A stretch of DNA of 64,000 bases from Psychrobacter aquaticus CMS 56. Its GTDB lineage: Bacteria; Pseudomonadota; Gammaproteobacteria; Pseudomonadales; Moraxellaceae. Position numbers and translations under genes: made by a program. Location: NCBI RefSeq assembly GCF_000471625.1, contig NZ_AUSW01000013.1, positions 62,001-126,000 on the forward strand, in the 5' to 3' direction. How positions within the stretch are numbered: position 1 is the stretch's first letter; each line of letters begins with the position of its first letter. The notes under the pieces are model-generated. The model was not told the DNA's origin. It ran no database searches and saw only the letters and a list, made by a program, of their open reading frames with translations. Of this stretch, positions 45,520 to 55,167 are shown piece by piece.

Positions 45520-46688
45520 GATAAATGCTCCTGACTATCGGTCGCAGGATGAGTAGTATTCTCTGCAAAATACTGTTTAATAAGTAGCCACCGCATCAAT
45601 AATAGCGCAATACCAACAACCAGCATGGAGATAGATTTGACCAACAAAGAAGTATCGAGTTGATAATAGTACCAAAACACATAGCAGACTAAGGCAAAAA
45701 TACCGATAGCCAATAGGGTACGCTGGCTATTGGCCATGGCAATCACCACAAGCACACAGGTAGCCAGCAAGCCTGAGACATATATCGAGACAATGCCCAG
45801 CACCGCGACCGTACAGCCCACGATGACTCCCGTGGCTGACAGGAATTTGATTTGGTAGCGTTTGAGTATCAGATAAGCTGCATAAAGGCTGGCAAGTGTG
45901 AGCAGCGCTTGCGCCACATAATAATGATAGACAGCGTCGCCATCGCTCTCAAAACCATGCCCGTATTCAGCAGCGATAAAGTAGACGGAGATGCATAGCA
46001 GCATGAGAGCACTGGCATAACCAACGGCTTTTATCAGCTCAAAACTGAATGCTCGCCATTTGGGAGGGACATGCTGTAACAGGGTATAACGTTGTAAATG
46101 ACTGACAACCGCAACCAGTGCCAATAAACCCAAACTGATCTCAGGCAAATCATAATAATTGAGTAAATAGACCACGCAGCCAAATGCCACCACGCTATTG
46201 AGTAAGCGGTACATAAAGCTTGGAACGATAAGCGTTAAGGCGCTTTGCAGCAATAGAAATATCCACACACTAAAAGGCGTTGCAATACCGCTTTCACTCA
46301 AGGCGTATATGACGTATGACTGACCCGCAACGCTAGTCATCAAGGCTAGGCTGTTCAAAAATACATTATCGCGGCGACGCTCATACTTAAATAAGCAAAA
46401 ACCGCTCGCGTTTAACAACAGACCAATAATGCCCATCATGATGGCGCTATCAAGCACGCCCGTACCTTCTAATAGTAAAGTCAAAAAGCCAATAAAAAAC
46501 AGACTCGCTACGACACCGCTAAGGCCAAAAAGCACTTGTATAAACCAAGGGGTATGCTCTTGAAAATTATTATCAACTAGGGTTGTTTGACCACTTTTAT
46601 CAATCGCATCTGTGTCTACCAATCCACGCTGTTGGAGTTGTAAAAGGGTTGCGCGCAAGTGGTTGTTATTCATGTCGCTATTCATCAT
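45516..46688 (-). CDS. DUF4401 membrane protein
   Basis: 390 aa with about ten TM helices starting at about residue 48, after a short soluble N-terminus containing LLQLQQRGLVD. Overlaps the DUF2157 gene by 11 bp upstream and the GDYXXLXY gene by 4 bp downstream, the middle gene of a three-gene operon. Confidence 0.85.
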   Translation of the reverse strand: MMNSDMNNNHLRATLLQLQQRGLVDTDAIDKSGQTTLVDNNFQEHTPWFIQVLFGLSGVVASLFFIGFLTLLLEGTGVLDSAIMMGIIGLLLNASGFCLFKYERRRDNVFLNSLALMTSVAGQSYVIYALSESGIATPFSVWIFLLLQSALTLIVPSFMYRLLNSVVAFGCVVYLLNYYDLPEISLGLLALVAVVSHLQRYTLLQHVPPKWRAFSFELIKAVGYASALMLLCISVYFIAAEYGHGFESDGDAVYHYYVAQALLTLASLYAAYLILKRYQIKFLSATGVIVGCTVAVLGIVSIYVSGLLATCVLVVIAMANSQRTLLAIGIFALVCYVFWYYYQLDTSLLVKSISMLVVGIALLLMRWLLIKQYFAENTTHPATDSQEHLS

Positions 46689-47784
46689 TGCGTCCCCTAG
46701 CTAGTCCTTTAACCACAGCATTTGGAATGTTGTTTTCGTTGCTCAAACGCGCCACCTTACGTAGCCAAACGACCGCCGCTGAACTCATGCCCATCAGCAA
46801 TAGGGCTAAGATTAAAAAGCCACTCATATAAAGATGGTCTAATAGCGGCTTACCTGCCCAAAACATCACCACGATAATGACAGAGCCACTTAAATAGGTC
46901 AGCATCAATAGACTCACGCTGTATCGATAAAATCGCCAAACCATAAACACACACCAAATTAGCCACATCACTAATAAAACCGCTGACATTAGAAAACGGT
47001 TGTTTTCAAAAATGGTGAAAATAGCGAGGTGAGTGATGGAGTAGGTGCTGAGTAAACCAACTGCATAAGTGCTCCAGTGCAAACTGGATTTGGTCGGACG
47101 TTGTCTATCAGCGATAGAGTGAGACGGCTCTATTCGGGTAGAAGTCGTTTGACTGCGCTTTTTGTTTTCGATAAAAAATAGCCAGACGTTTAAGGCGATA
47201 AAGTTAGTGATTGCCAGTGCGCCTAATTGCACCACTCTTTGATATAAATAATCGTTGAACAAGAAATCTGATATATCAAAATATGAAGTGAGACTGGCGT
47301 TAATCAGCCCGAGCCACAATAACCATAGCGCAGGGAAACGCGCGATGACGACCCACGGTGTGATGAGCAACGCCCACATAAAAAATAACTGCCACGTGTC
47401 TGCGCCCGTCTGATACACCTGCCCAAACAATGCCAGTAGGCTGCCTGTGATGATACTGGCGATGAGCAATAATAACTGGCGAATGAGTAAAAATCGTCGC
47501 CTAAAAGAGAGTCCAACGTAGAGAGCGATGGTGACGAGCAGCGTCCCTTCAACCAAAGCAAACTTACCCATCTTGCCCATGTTTTGCCAGTTGTAGGCAA
47601 TAAAGAACACAAGAGACAATGCTAGGGCGACAGCGCCAATAACCAGCAAAGCTTTGTCAAAAAATGCCAGCCATGTCCGCTTATTGGGGTAGACTTCGAG
47701 ATGAGAGGCTGCTGCATCAGCCTGTGTGATGGGGAGAATACCGTGTTGAAGCAAATGCTCAATAGTGCGCCGTGGTTGACTCAT
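46678..47784 (-). CDS. DUF2157 membrane protein
   Basis: 368 aa. A soluble N-terminus with RRTIEHLLQHGILPITQADA (the DUF2157 motif) is followed by about nine to ten TM helices. First gene of the three-gene operon. Family role unknown. Confidence 0.85.
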   Translation of the reverse strand: MSQPRRTIEHLLQHGILPITQADAAASHLEVYPNKRTWLAFFDKALLVIGAVALALSLVFFIAYNWQNMGKMGKFALVEGTLLVTIALYVGLSFRRRFLLIRQLLLLIASIITGSLLALFGQVYQTGADTWQLFFMWALLITPWVVIARFPALWLLWLGLINASLTSYFDISDFLFNDYLYQRVVQLGALAITNFIALNVWLFFIENKKRSQTTSTRIEPSHSIADRQRPTKSSLHWSTYAVGLLSTYSITHLAIFTIFENNRFLMSAVLLVMWLIWCVFMVWRFYRYSVSLLMLTYLSGSVIIVVMFWAGKPLLDHLYMSGFLILALLLMGMSSAAVVWLRKVARLSNENNIPNAVVKGLARGRNDE

Positions 47785-47904
47785 AGCACGCTCTCAGCAA
47801 AAACAGTATGAAAGCTATCTTAACGGTTTTTATGAGGCACAGGTATACTAAAGTTTGTAGATTTTATTTACGGTCGAAATTTATGCTCAAATCCCATACA
47901 GCCA

Positions 47905-48159
47905 CTAATAAAACTCAATGCGACTCAGCACGTGCTCTTGAATTAAATAAGCACAAATATAAGCGCTCGGCCAAGCAAACATAAACGCTAAGCCCCATGA
48001 GTGTATCAGCGTCATAAAAAACCCATCATGAATCCCGGCTTTAACGATGATCAATGCCGCTGAGATAATAAGTGACATCATCATCGCCATGAGACCTGTG
48101 AAAATGAGCCGATAGTATTTGCGCCGTGTGCGTATTTTGATGGTGGGGAATTTTGCCAT
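47905..48159 (-). CDS. Small DUF2798-type membrane protein
   Basis: 84 aa with a basic N-terminus and two TM helices (about 18-38 and 51-70); SWGLAFMFAWPSA and the overall length match DUF2798. Upstream of the DUF2157 operon on the same strand but separated by 120 bp downstream. Function unknown. Confidence 0.7.
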   Translation of the reverse strand: MAKFPTIKIRTRRKYYRLIFTGLMAMMMSLIISAALIIVKAGIHDGFFMTLIHSWGLAFMFAWPSAYICAYLIQEHVLSRIEFY

Positions 48160-48241
48160 AGTATTATGCTGTCCTGCGTGGTGATGATGCTACGTTCATG
48201 ATGAGGCGTATTATGTCATGAGTCATCAGTGATGGTTATGA

Positions 48242-48331
48242 TATTGTCAATTCATCATAAAATAAACACCGTACTGCTAGGATAAATTTTCTCGGCCTTT
48301 GCCAGCAACAGCACCGTAAGCAAGATAAAAT
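48242..48331. repeat. Palindromic intergenic repeat, type A, ending in a gene
   Basis: Starts ATATTGTCAATTCATCATAA and contains GTACTGCTAGGATAAATTTT and GCACCGTAAGCAAG. The right part runs into the 3' end of the nitronate monooxygenase gene, whose stop codon is at 48331-48333. Confidence 0.6.
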
Positions 48332-49389
48332 CATTCTATAGGCAATGATAACTCTTTTACCAGACGCTCTAACAATGCAATCGTATCCTCGTCTTTAACC
48401 AAAGCAACGCCTTGTCCCGCCCATAAAGACTGATGCTCGGCGTCCAAACGCTTGGTAGCATGAGCACGTGCAAACTTGGTCATGGCATTCAACTGGGGAT
48501 AAGGCGGTAGATCCGTACTGCTCTCAAATTGGGCGAATTCACGCAGATAATCGTTTAATAAACCACGCGCAAGCTTGCCTGAAAACAGTCGCGTTAAGCG
48601 TGTCTCGGTACTGCGTTTGCCTTGGCTGGCATCAAGTAGCGCTTGCTTATAAGTGTCGTTGATACCGCACTTATCTGTGGTCAAGAACGCCGTCCCCATT
48701 TGCGCAAGCTCAGCACCAGCTGTCTGCACTGCCTTGATATCCTGTGCCGTCATGATACCACCAGCGGCAATCAAGGGAATGTCGGTGAGGGCGCGCGTTT
48801 GACTAATCAATGTCAATAACCCTAAAGGGTCGGTTTCACTTTGTGGCAACCAGCCACCACGATGCCCACCAGCTTCTACCCCTTGTACACAGACCGCGTC
48901 CGCGCCAATATCTACCCACTGTTTTGCCTCTTTGGGATGATTGGCTGTACCGATAACGCACGTGCCTACACTTTGCAGACGCTGTACTTGCTCGGTGCTG
49001 ATAATGCCAAAGGTAAAGCTAGCGACAGGCACAGGATTGTTATAGAGCACTTGTAGCTGATCCGCGAAGCTCTGTGCAGGGCGTTCAGGTAATGCAACTT
49101 CTATATTATGCTTTTGATAATAATCAGTTAACCAATTGGGTATGTCGGCATCAAAGATGCTCGCCTCGTGCTCAGATAGCACCATCAGATTGACCATAAA
49201 AGGACGGTCGGTCAGGGCTTTAATCGTATTGATTTGGCTATTTAAAACATCTGGTGCGGTCATGCCAGCACCTAATGAACCTAATCCACCAAAGTTACTC
49301 ACCGTCGCCACCAGCTCGGGTGTGGTTGCTCCTGCCATTGGTGCTTGAATGATCGCATAGGTTAAGTTAAGCGTGTTACGTAACGTCAT
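48331..49389 (-). CDS. Nitronate monooxygenase
   Basis: FMN-dependent TIM-barrel enzyme of 352 aa that oxidises alkyl nitronates. YAIIQAPMAGATTPELVATV and GGLGSLGAGM at the N-terminus, VQGVEAGGHRGGW and LIAAGGI for FMN phosphate binding, and MGTAFLTTDK match class I NMO. Detoxification of 3-nitropropionate-type compounds is the known role. Confidence 0.9.
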   Translation of the reverse strand: MTLRNTLNLTYAIIQAPMAGATTPELVATVSNFGGLGSLGAGMTAPDVLNSQINTIKALTDRPFMVNLMVLSEHEASIFDADIPNWLTDYYQKHNIEVALPERPAQSFADQLQVLYNNPVPVASFTFGIISTEQVQRLQSVGTCVIGTANHPKEAKQWVDIGADAVCVQGVEAGGHRGGWLPQSETDPLGLLTLISQTRALTDIPLIAAGGIMTAQDIKAVQTAGAELAQMGTAFLTTDKCGINDTYKQALLDASQGKRSTETRLTRLFSGKLARGLLNDYLREFAQFESSTDLPPYPQLNAMTKFARAHATKRLDAEHQSLWAGQGVALVKDEDTIALLERLVKELSLPIE

Positions 49390-49566
49390 GACGGGCCGCC
49401 TTTTTAGTAGGATGTTTACATGACTTACTGTAGCAGAGGAAGGCGGTTCACGTGTTGGATAATGTTTATTTAGTTGCTGAATGGATTGAGGGGTTTTGGC
49501 TATAAAATTGTAGTTAAAATGGTTGACTATGGTTTTGTAGTTAAGCAGGTATAGTTTATGAAAAAA

Positions 49567-51024
49567 CTACTCTTTAGGGTCAGTAAAAGGTAGTTTATTA
49601 ACAGTTTTATCGAAGATACCAATTAGAGGAGCATTATCACCATGCTTTTTATCTAACGTATTTGAAGCGTTCATAGCTATAGTTTCAATAGCAGCAGCTA
49701 AAAGTTTTTCTAGTAAAGGTTCTTTGTTTTCACTATCAAGTTCTTCTATCTGAAGCTTAAAGCTCTGATAGGACTTAGCCAAAGCTTCCTTATGTGCGTA
49801 TTCTTGTTTTAGTCTCTCCGCCTCACTTCTTCTTTTAGAAGCAAATACCGCAAACCAAATAATAGGTAAAACAATAGGTAAGCGTTGAAGTAAAAACACG
49901 CCTATATCATTGAGAAAATTACGACCATCAGCATTTGATGGAAAATTAGTCAAAAGTAAACTATGTATGGTCAAGGAACCTGATACAAGTAAAAGAAGAA
50001 AAAGAGAGATAGTAAAATATTTGGAATATTTTTCTATAGGTTCGTTGAAAGATATACTTAATTCATGATACGCACTTGCTAATCCAGCACTTGTAGCGCC
50101 AGGCAACAGACTTTCAATATTAGATTTTATAACCTTGTATTGATCTGTTTGAGTGGTGATTAAAGAATCTAAGTTATTTTTTCTTTCATTAATTTCGAAT
50201 TTGAGTCCGTTTTCTATGTCACCCTCTGCATTGGGTTCCCCAAAAACTTTGTTATGAAAGTCGTCTAATTCATTAAGCTTTACGGATAAATCATCTCGAA
50301 TTTTTTGGACTTCTGTATTTGCAGTAGTTATTAGCTCTTGAGCTTCTTCTATTTTAGACTGTATTGAGCCTTCATTTATCAAAAGAGAACTATAAAAAGC
50401 GTCTATCTTAGAGCGTTGTTCGTCGATAGATTCTTCCAGACCTTTCATCTTTGCCTGCAGTGAATGTTCTTCGTCTGTGCCTACTAAAAACTCACTATGT
50501 AACTTCGAAATACTATCTTTATACTCAAGCAATTCATCATTAATCTTTGAAGCAGTACTTACCTTTCCTTTAAGGTGCTTTACTAAATCATTGTTTTTCT
50601 CTTTATAAGCCTCGAGCTGATTTGTGATATATTTAGTATATTCATTAAAAGCAGGCTTCATCGCTTTAATTTTAGCTAAAGAATCTTGAAAGTAGGGAGC
50701 AAGTTTAGAAAGTAATACATCTACTGAGTTATTAGCTGTTAGAACAGTGGCTTCAGTTTGGTTGTTGATAGCTTCCTCTACACTTGATTTGCAGCTTATA
50801 CAATGATTTTTACATTCACTCCATAAGGTTAAAGGAACAAGTTCACTATCAATACTTTTTATAGTTTCATCCATATAAGTAATAACTTTCAACAATCGGG
50901 CAAACTCTTGCGTAGGATCAGTTGATTCACTATCAGTATCTACTATAGATATATCGCAAATTTTATTTACTAACTCTTGCCACTCATTCAAGAAGCTTTC
51001 ATATTCACTATTTCTATTAGTCAT
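49567..51024 (-). CDS. Orphan coiled-coil membrane protein
   Basis: About 485 aa, start at the ATG at 51024 or 51033. A cysteine pair (CKNHCISC) near residue 70 precedes a long predicted coiled coil (about 130-300). Two TM helices follow (about 340-362 and 383-402), then a helical tail containing KEALAKSYQSFKLQIEEL and MNASNTLDKKHGD. The gene is much richer in A+T than its neighbours and alone in its direction of transfer-like composition. The layout (sensor-like coiled coil plus two TM helices) recalls membrane-anchored defence or stress proteins, but I recognise no family. Confidence 0.7.
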   Translation of the reverse strand: MTNRNSEYESFLNEWQELVNKICDISIVDTDSESTDPTQEFARLLKVITYMDETIKSIDSELVPLTLWSECKNHCISCKSSVEEAINNQTEATVLTANNSVDVLLSKLAPYFQDSLAKIKAMKPAFNEYTKYITNQLEAYKEKNNDLVKHLKGKVSTASKINDELLEYKDSISKLHSEFLVGTDEEHSLQAKMKGLEESIDEQRSKIDAFYSSLLINEGSIQSKIEEAQELITTANTEVQKIRDDLSVKLNELDDFHNKVFGEPNAEGDIENGLKFEINERKNNLDSLITTQTDQYKVIKSNIESLLPGATSAGLASAYHELSISFNEPIEKYSKYFTISLFLLLLVSGSLTIHSLLLTNFPSNADGRNFLNDIGVFLLQRLPIVLPIIWFAVFASKRRSEAERLKQEYAHKEALAKSYQSFKLQIEELDSENKEPLLEKLLAAAIETIAMNASNTLDKKHGDNAPLIGIFDKTVNKLPFTDPKE

Positions 51025-51192
51025 AAAATTCACGCTTATTGAAGCATATAAGTTAATATAATATTAGCATACTAAAGTTTATATATTTAAGTTTGTATTG
51101 CTTCGCATGGAATAAAAAATTCGGTTTCTCAAATCCTCAAAAAGACAATTAAAAAAACCACCCCATTTATCTAACTATAGTAAAACTTAACC

Positions 51193-51734
51193 TCAAGCCA
51201 CAGGCGGCCACGGACGATCTGCATCGCTTACAATCCATTCTGCCACATAGCCAGTTGGCGGTAATTCCCACTCAGATTGACCTAACGCCGTCAGCACACG
51301 TGACGTGTCGATGACTCTGCCGCCTTCGGTGACCCCAGTACGTAGTAGCGCAGAAGAGCACGGCTTACCCTTGACCCACATCGACTGCTCGATATACATC
51401 CAGCGTGCATCGATGCCAACGATTTTGGTCTTTAGTGTGACCTTTTCAAACGCGCGAATCCGCTTGCGGTACTGGATGGTGCTGCCAGCAACGACCAATC
51501 CCCAACGCTGTTTTAATAGCTGCTTGCCAACCCTGTGCGTACCGCAAAGTCCATACGTCCCAAGTCATATAGCGTAAACACGCGACCGTTGTTCATCTCC
51601 AAGAAGTTATCAATGTCTGATAAACGGCAGCGAAACCTGATTTCGCTTGTCTCCTTTAGCGCTAAAGTATTGCCCTTTTTCACTTGTAGTGCCGCATGAG
51701 CGATGGTACTGGCGTAACGGATAAATGGATACAT
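51193..51734 (-). pseudogene. Acyl-CoA thioesterase (4HBT), frameshifted
   Basis: Two overlapping frames together make one hotdog-fold thioesterase of about 180 aa. The first part (51734 to the stop at 51513) reads RFRCRLSDIDNFLEMNNGRV and ends DFAVRTGLASSY. In the other frame the sequence continues GKQLLKQRWGLVVAGSTIQY and on to the stop at 51193. One missing G in the TTGGC around 51526-51530 accounts for the shift. A real mutation or a sequencing error are both possible. Confidence 0.85.
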
Positions 51735-51808
51735 AAAGCAGTCTCAAAAGGTTAAAGAGCAGAATTAATATTCGTCATATCAGAAGTTTATTGTCAGAGC
51801 ACTTATAC

Positions 51809-52858
51809 TTATTTTTTACGTGATTCAACGCCAATCCAGTTGAAGTACACACTCACGGTTTCGGGTATCCAGTTGATATCAAATCTTGATTTTTTATAAA
51901 GATGAGGTGATGTGTCTTTATCAGAGCGATAACGCAGATAACCAATATGGCCACCGTGAGCCGTATCGAGAATGGTGACGCTATCAGAGACATCATTTGG
52001 CGTCGCGGTAAAGCCAATAAAGGGATCGTCTTTAGCACTAATAAGTAATAATGGATGAGTCACGTCTCTTAAATAAGGCAGGGCAGAGGACGAGTGATAA
52101 TAGTGATTGTTAGAGCGGTAGCCATGACGCGGCGCGGTAAAGATATCATCAAAATCACTGATACGATTGACGGCTTTGATCGAGTCGATCTCATCTTGAG
52201 TAATATCGTTGGCTAAGGCTTTTTTGATAATCGGATTGAGCAGGTACGGCGTATAAATTCGATGGCTTAAAAAGTTGTGCATTGTAATGGCCGCCGATGA
52301 CATATCAACAGGTGCAGAAATCACCACTGCGGCAGCGCATAACGCCTTATCCGCATATTCACCCATATATTTTGCCAGCGCATTGCCGCCAAGTGACACC
52401 CCAACTGCATAAATATTGGCGTATTGCTGACTTAAATTTTGTAGCGCATGATGCACTTCATCGGTATCACCCGCATTATAAAAAACTCTACCATTAGCAG
52501 GAATGCCGCCACAACTGCGAAAGTGCGCCACGACGAAGTGCCAGCCTTGCGCATGCATCTGATACGCTAAAGCACGGGCATAGTGGCTATCGCTACTGCC
52601 TTCCATTCCATGAAACAATACGATAAGGGGCGTTTGTTCCCGCTCACCATCTGTCGATGTTTCTACAGGATGCGCATCGTAAAAATCATAAGCGATATCG
52701 CTTTCTTCCAAAGAGTCCTTTTCGACCACACGGCGATAAGTGGGTGCTTTGGGCGCAAAAAACTTGGGCAAAATACTTTGTAAATGGGGATTGGTTAGCC
52801 AAAATGGCGGTTTAAAAGGCGATGGAGAAAAAGGCTTATTCGGTTTGGAAGTTGACAT
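51809..52858 (-). CDS. Alpha/beta hydrolase, YheT family
   Basis: 349 aa. FKPPFWLTNPHLQSILPKFF at the N-terminus, LFHGMEGSSDSHYAR for the oxyanion region, nucleophile Ser in VGVSLGGNAL, and a late HGGHIGYL with the catalytic His. Matches the YheT/ABHD1-3 family of esterases; substrate unknown. Confidence 0.9.
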   Translation of the reverse strand: MSTSKPNKPFSPSPFKPPFWLTNPHLQSILPKFFAPKAPTYRRVVEKDSLEESDIAYDFYDAHPVETSTDGEREQTPLIVLFHGMEGSSDSHYARALAYQMHAQGWHFVVAHFRSCGGIPANGRVFYNAGDTDEVHHALQNLSQQYANIYAVGVSLGGNALAKYMGEYADKALCAAAVVISAPVDMSSAAITMHNFLSHRIYTPYLLNPIIKKALANDITQDEIDSIKAVNRISDFDDIFTAPRHGYRSNNHYYHSSSALPYLRDVTHPLLLISAKDDPFIGFTATPNDVSDSVTILDTAHGGHIGYLRYRSDKDTSPHLYKKSRFDINWIPETVSVYFNWIGVESRKK

Positions 52859-52966
52859 ATCGGGGTCTTATTTAATTAGGGAGCTTATTTCGTTTTTGTT
52901 GGTTAAAATTCATGCCTTATCATAGCGATAGCAAGAAGTAAAACCAATAGTTTTCAGTGAACGCAT

Positions 52967-53010
52967 GGTTACTCAAAACAGGGTTACTCAAAACACGGTT
53001 ACTCAAAATC
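52967..53010. repeat. Three 15-bp tandem repeats
   Basis: GGTTACTCAAAACA begins at 52967, 52982 and 52997 (the last ends AAAT). In the 350-bp gap between yheT and yigZ, next to a type A repeat. Confidence 0.8.
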
Positions 53011-53060
53011 CGTGATTAAAACATTATCTGTGATGAAAACGTTGTTATGCCAAATTGTTT

Positions 53061-53207
53061 CATATCGTCAATCCTCTATAAAATACATACAGTACAGCCA
53101 ACATCATATTTCTGTAGCCTCTGTCTGCGAAGGCACAGCAAGCAAGAGAATATGATGTTGGCAGTACGTTATCATTGTTGTACTCTTTTTATTTAGGATC
53201 AACTATC
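53061..53207. repeat. Palindromic intergenic repeat, type A
   Basis: Ends CATATCGTCAATCC and GGATCAACTATCG. Arms GTACAGCCAACATCATATT (53092-53110) and AATATGATGTTGGCAGTAC (53149-53167) pair with one mismatch around TGTAGCCTCTGTCTGCGAAG and GCACAGCAAGCAAG. The arm sequence differs from other copies. Confidence 0.85.
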
Positions 53208-53209
53208 GC

Positions 53210-53806
53210 TTATGGTTTATCCAACACTCGACCATCCATCGCAAGACGTTCTTTTAAGCCCTCGATATCTGCCTCAGCCAGCGTGACGGTAAGCGTGACT
53301 TGCTTACTATAAGCAACATCATCAATCTTGCCGTTTAAACTCTCGACCACATAGCGGCACTGCGCTTCGGTGGCGAACTCCGCCAGTATCTGTACTTGCA
53401 GCATTGGTACATAAGGACTTAATGTCATTTCATCAACGGCCGCTTGCGCAGCGCCTGCATAAGCACGAGTGAGACCTCCAGCACCAAGCTTTATACCGCC
53501 AAAATAACGCACCACGACGATAATGACATTGCCGATAGACTTGTGTTGTAAGACATTGAGTATTGGCCTGCCTGCCGTCCCATTTGGCTCGCCGTCATCG
53601 TCAAAGCCAGCACTGGTGGTATTATTGGGATCGCCAATGATATACGCCCAGCAATGATGACGCGCATCGGCATATTGGTCGCGCAATTGTTCCACATGAA
53701 ACATCGCGTCTTCACGTGAAGCCACGGGATAGGCATAAGTAATGAAATCGGATTTTTTGATTGCTAAGCGCGCGGTAACAGCACGTTTTAACGTTTGATA
53801 GCTCAT
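53210..53806 (-). CDS. yigZ: YigZ/IMPACT family protein
   Basis: 198 aa with the conserved ARHHCWAYIIGD, DDDGEPNGTAGRPIL and VVRYFGGIKLGAGGLTRAY motifs of the IMPACT (UPF0029) domain, then a C-terminal DUF1949-like ferredoxin-fold domain. The protein family is thought to act on ribosome-related or translation control; the exact role in bacteria is unknown. Two weak parS-like sequences lie in the gene. Confidence 0.92.
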   Translation of the reverse strand: MSYQTLKRAVTARLAIKKSDFITYAYPVASREDAMFHVEQLRDQYADARHHCWAYIIGDPNNTTSAGFDDDGEPNGTAGRPILNVLQHKSIGNVIIVVVRYFGGIKLGAGGLTRAYAGAAQAAVDEMTLSPYVPMLQVQILAEFATEAQCRYVVESLNGKIDDVAYSKQVTLTVTLAEADIEGLKERLAMDGRVLDKP

Positions 53807-54003
53807 ATTTCATCAGGTCTGAGTTGGATATGGTAAACTTGTCTAACTTTCACTGCCTGCCGTATTTGGCGCAGTGTTCATTTAATTTTTTATTATAGTA
53901 CCACTTCTTATCATCTAAGGTAGCGAACAAGACTTGTGCGAGTGCTTGCGACGTTAAACTTTGAGGTAGAATAGGTATCATAAAACGGATGGTAGTTAAT
54001 AGT

Positions 54004-54708
54004 ATGCGTCTAGATAAATTTATTAGTAAAGCCACTGAGCTGTCGCGCAAAGAGTCGAAAAAGATTATGCACGCGGGCGAAGTGACAGTAAACGAGCAAG
54101 TCGTCAAAGATCCCGGTCTACATGTCGATATCGTCAACGACGAGGTGATGTGGGCAGGCGAACCATTATCAGTTGCGACGGGCAATCGTTACATCTTGCT
54201 GCATAAGCCTGAAGGGTTCGAATGTACATTAAAAGCCAAAGAGTACCCCATCGTCACCGAGCTGATAGCCGTACCAGAACTTGGTAGCTTGCGTATTGCG
54301 GGACGACTCGATGTTGATACTACTGGCGCTTTGCTTATCAGTGATGATGGCGGCTGGCTACACCGTGTCACCAGTCCCAAGCATGAGCATGCAAAGGTTT
54401 ATGAGTTGACCTTAGCCGATGCGATGGACAGCGATGCACAGGCAAATGCAGTAAGAGAAGTAGCCGAAGGCATCTTATTAGAAGGTGACCACGAAGAAAC
54501 CAAGCCCGCGATTCTTGAATTCATCGATGATACCCATGCGCGTCTGACCTTAGAGCAAGGCAAGTATCATCAAGTAAAACGCATGATGGGTTATTTTGGT
54601 AATCGAGTGACTGAGCTGCATCGCGCCAGTATTGGTCATATCAACTTGGATGGTTTGGACAAAGGCGACAGTCGCTTTTTAACGGCCGATGAAGTTGCCA
54701 AATTCTAA
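54004..54708 (+). CDS. rsuA: 16S rRNA pseudouridine(516) synthase RsuA
   Basis: Start chosen at the ATG at 54004 (MRLDKFISKATELSRKE). S4 RNA-binding domain about 1-50; catalytic Asp103 in GRLDVDTTGALLISDDG; LTLEQGKYHQVKRMMGYFGN and LHRASIGHINLD complete the RsuA/RluB/E/F family. RsuA itself is the best fit by length (234 aa) and by the S4 domain; target specificity is not certain. Confidence 0.9.
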   Translation: MRLDKFISKATELSRKESKKIMHAGEVTVNEQVVKDPGLHVDIVNDEVMWAGEPLSVATGNRYILLHKPEGFECTLKAKEYPIVTELIAVPELGSLRIAGRLDVDTTGALLISDDGGWLHRVTSPKHEHAKVYELTLADAMDSDAQANAVREVAEGILLEGDHEETKPAILEFIDDTHARLTLEQGKYHQVKRMMGYFGNRVTELHRASIGHINLDGLDKGDSRFLTADEVAKF

Positions 54709-54792
54709 ATTTATAGTATTTTATTTATAGCGCTTTGAGTTCTATCCCTGCGTATCAACGTAATGGTTTAAAACCAGTCACTTAAATACCAT

Positions 54793-54823
54793 AAGCAGCC
54801 ACTACACAGTGTGCTGCTTTTTA
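54793..54823 (+). terminator. rsuA terminator
   Basis: AAGCAGC / GCTGCTT stem with inner ACT/AGT pairing and a T-run. Confidence 0.7.
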
Positions 54824-54839
54824 TTGCCAGTTATTTTTA

Positions 54840-54986
54840 CTATAGTCAATCCACGATAAAATCAATACAGTGCCGCTAGAATAATATTTTTGTAGCCTCT
54901 GTCTGCGAAGGCACAGCAAGCAAGAAAATATTATTCTAGCAGCACATTAATAATGGTCGCACCTCTTTCATTTAGAATTCACTATA
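54840..54986. repeat. Palindromic intergenic repeat, type A
   Basis: Ends ACTATAGTCAATCC and GAATTCACTATAT. Arms GTGCCGCTAGAATAATATTT and AAATATTATTCTAGCAGCAC pair with one mismatch around TGTAGCCTCTGTCTGCGAAG and GCACAGCAAGCAAG. Core identical to the copy at 53061, arms unrelated to it. The rest of the 54709-55167 gap holds no gene. Confidence 0.88.
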
Positions 54987-55167
54987 TGTCTATTATTTCT
55001 ACGGACTGTCTGTGTTGCCTGTCTCTTAAAGCTGCGTGACGATTTTGCAAAATTGCTTCTTTATTATTCTGCAATATTCAGTCTTATGCTACAGTCTGTT
55101 TGTCTTTTTAATATGCGTATTTACATAATGTTTTTGTTAATGTTGCAAACCAGATAGGACTGTCTCT

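Noticed and set aside
51513-51734. Independent small gene of 73 codons
   Set aside because: It is the N-terminal half of the frameshifted thioesterase continuing in another frame at 51193-51498.
53708-53723. TTCACGTGAA in yigZ as a parS site
   Set aside because: Only the inner ten bases match; five of sixteen positions differ from the consensus.
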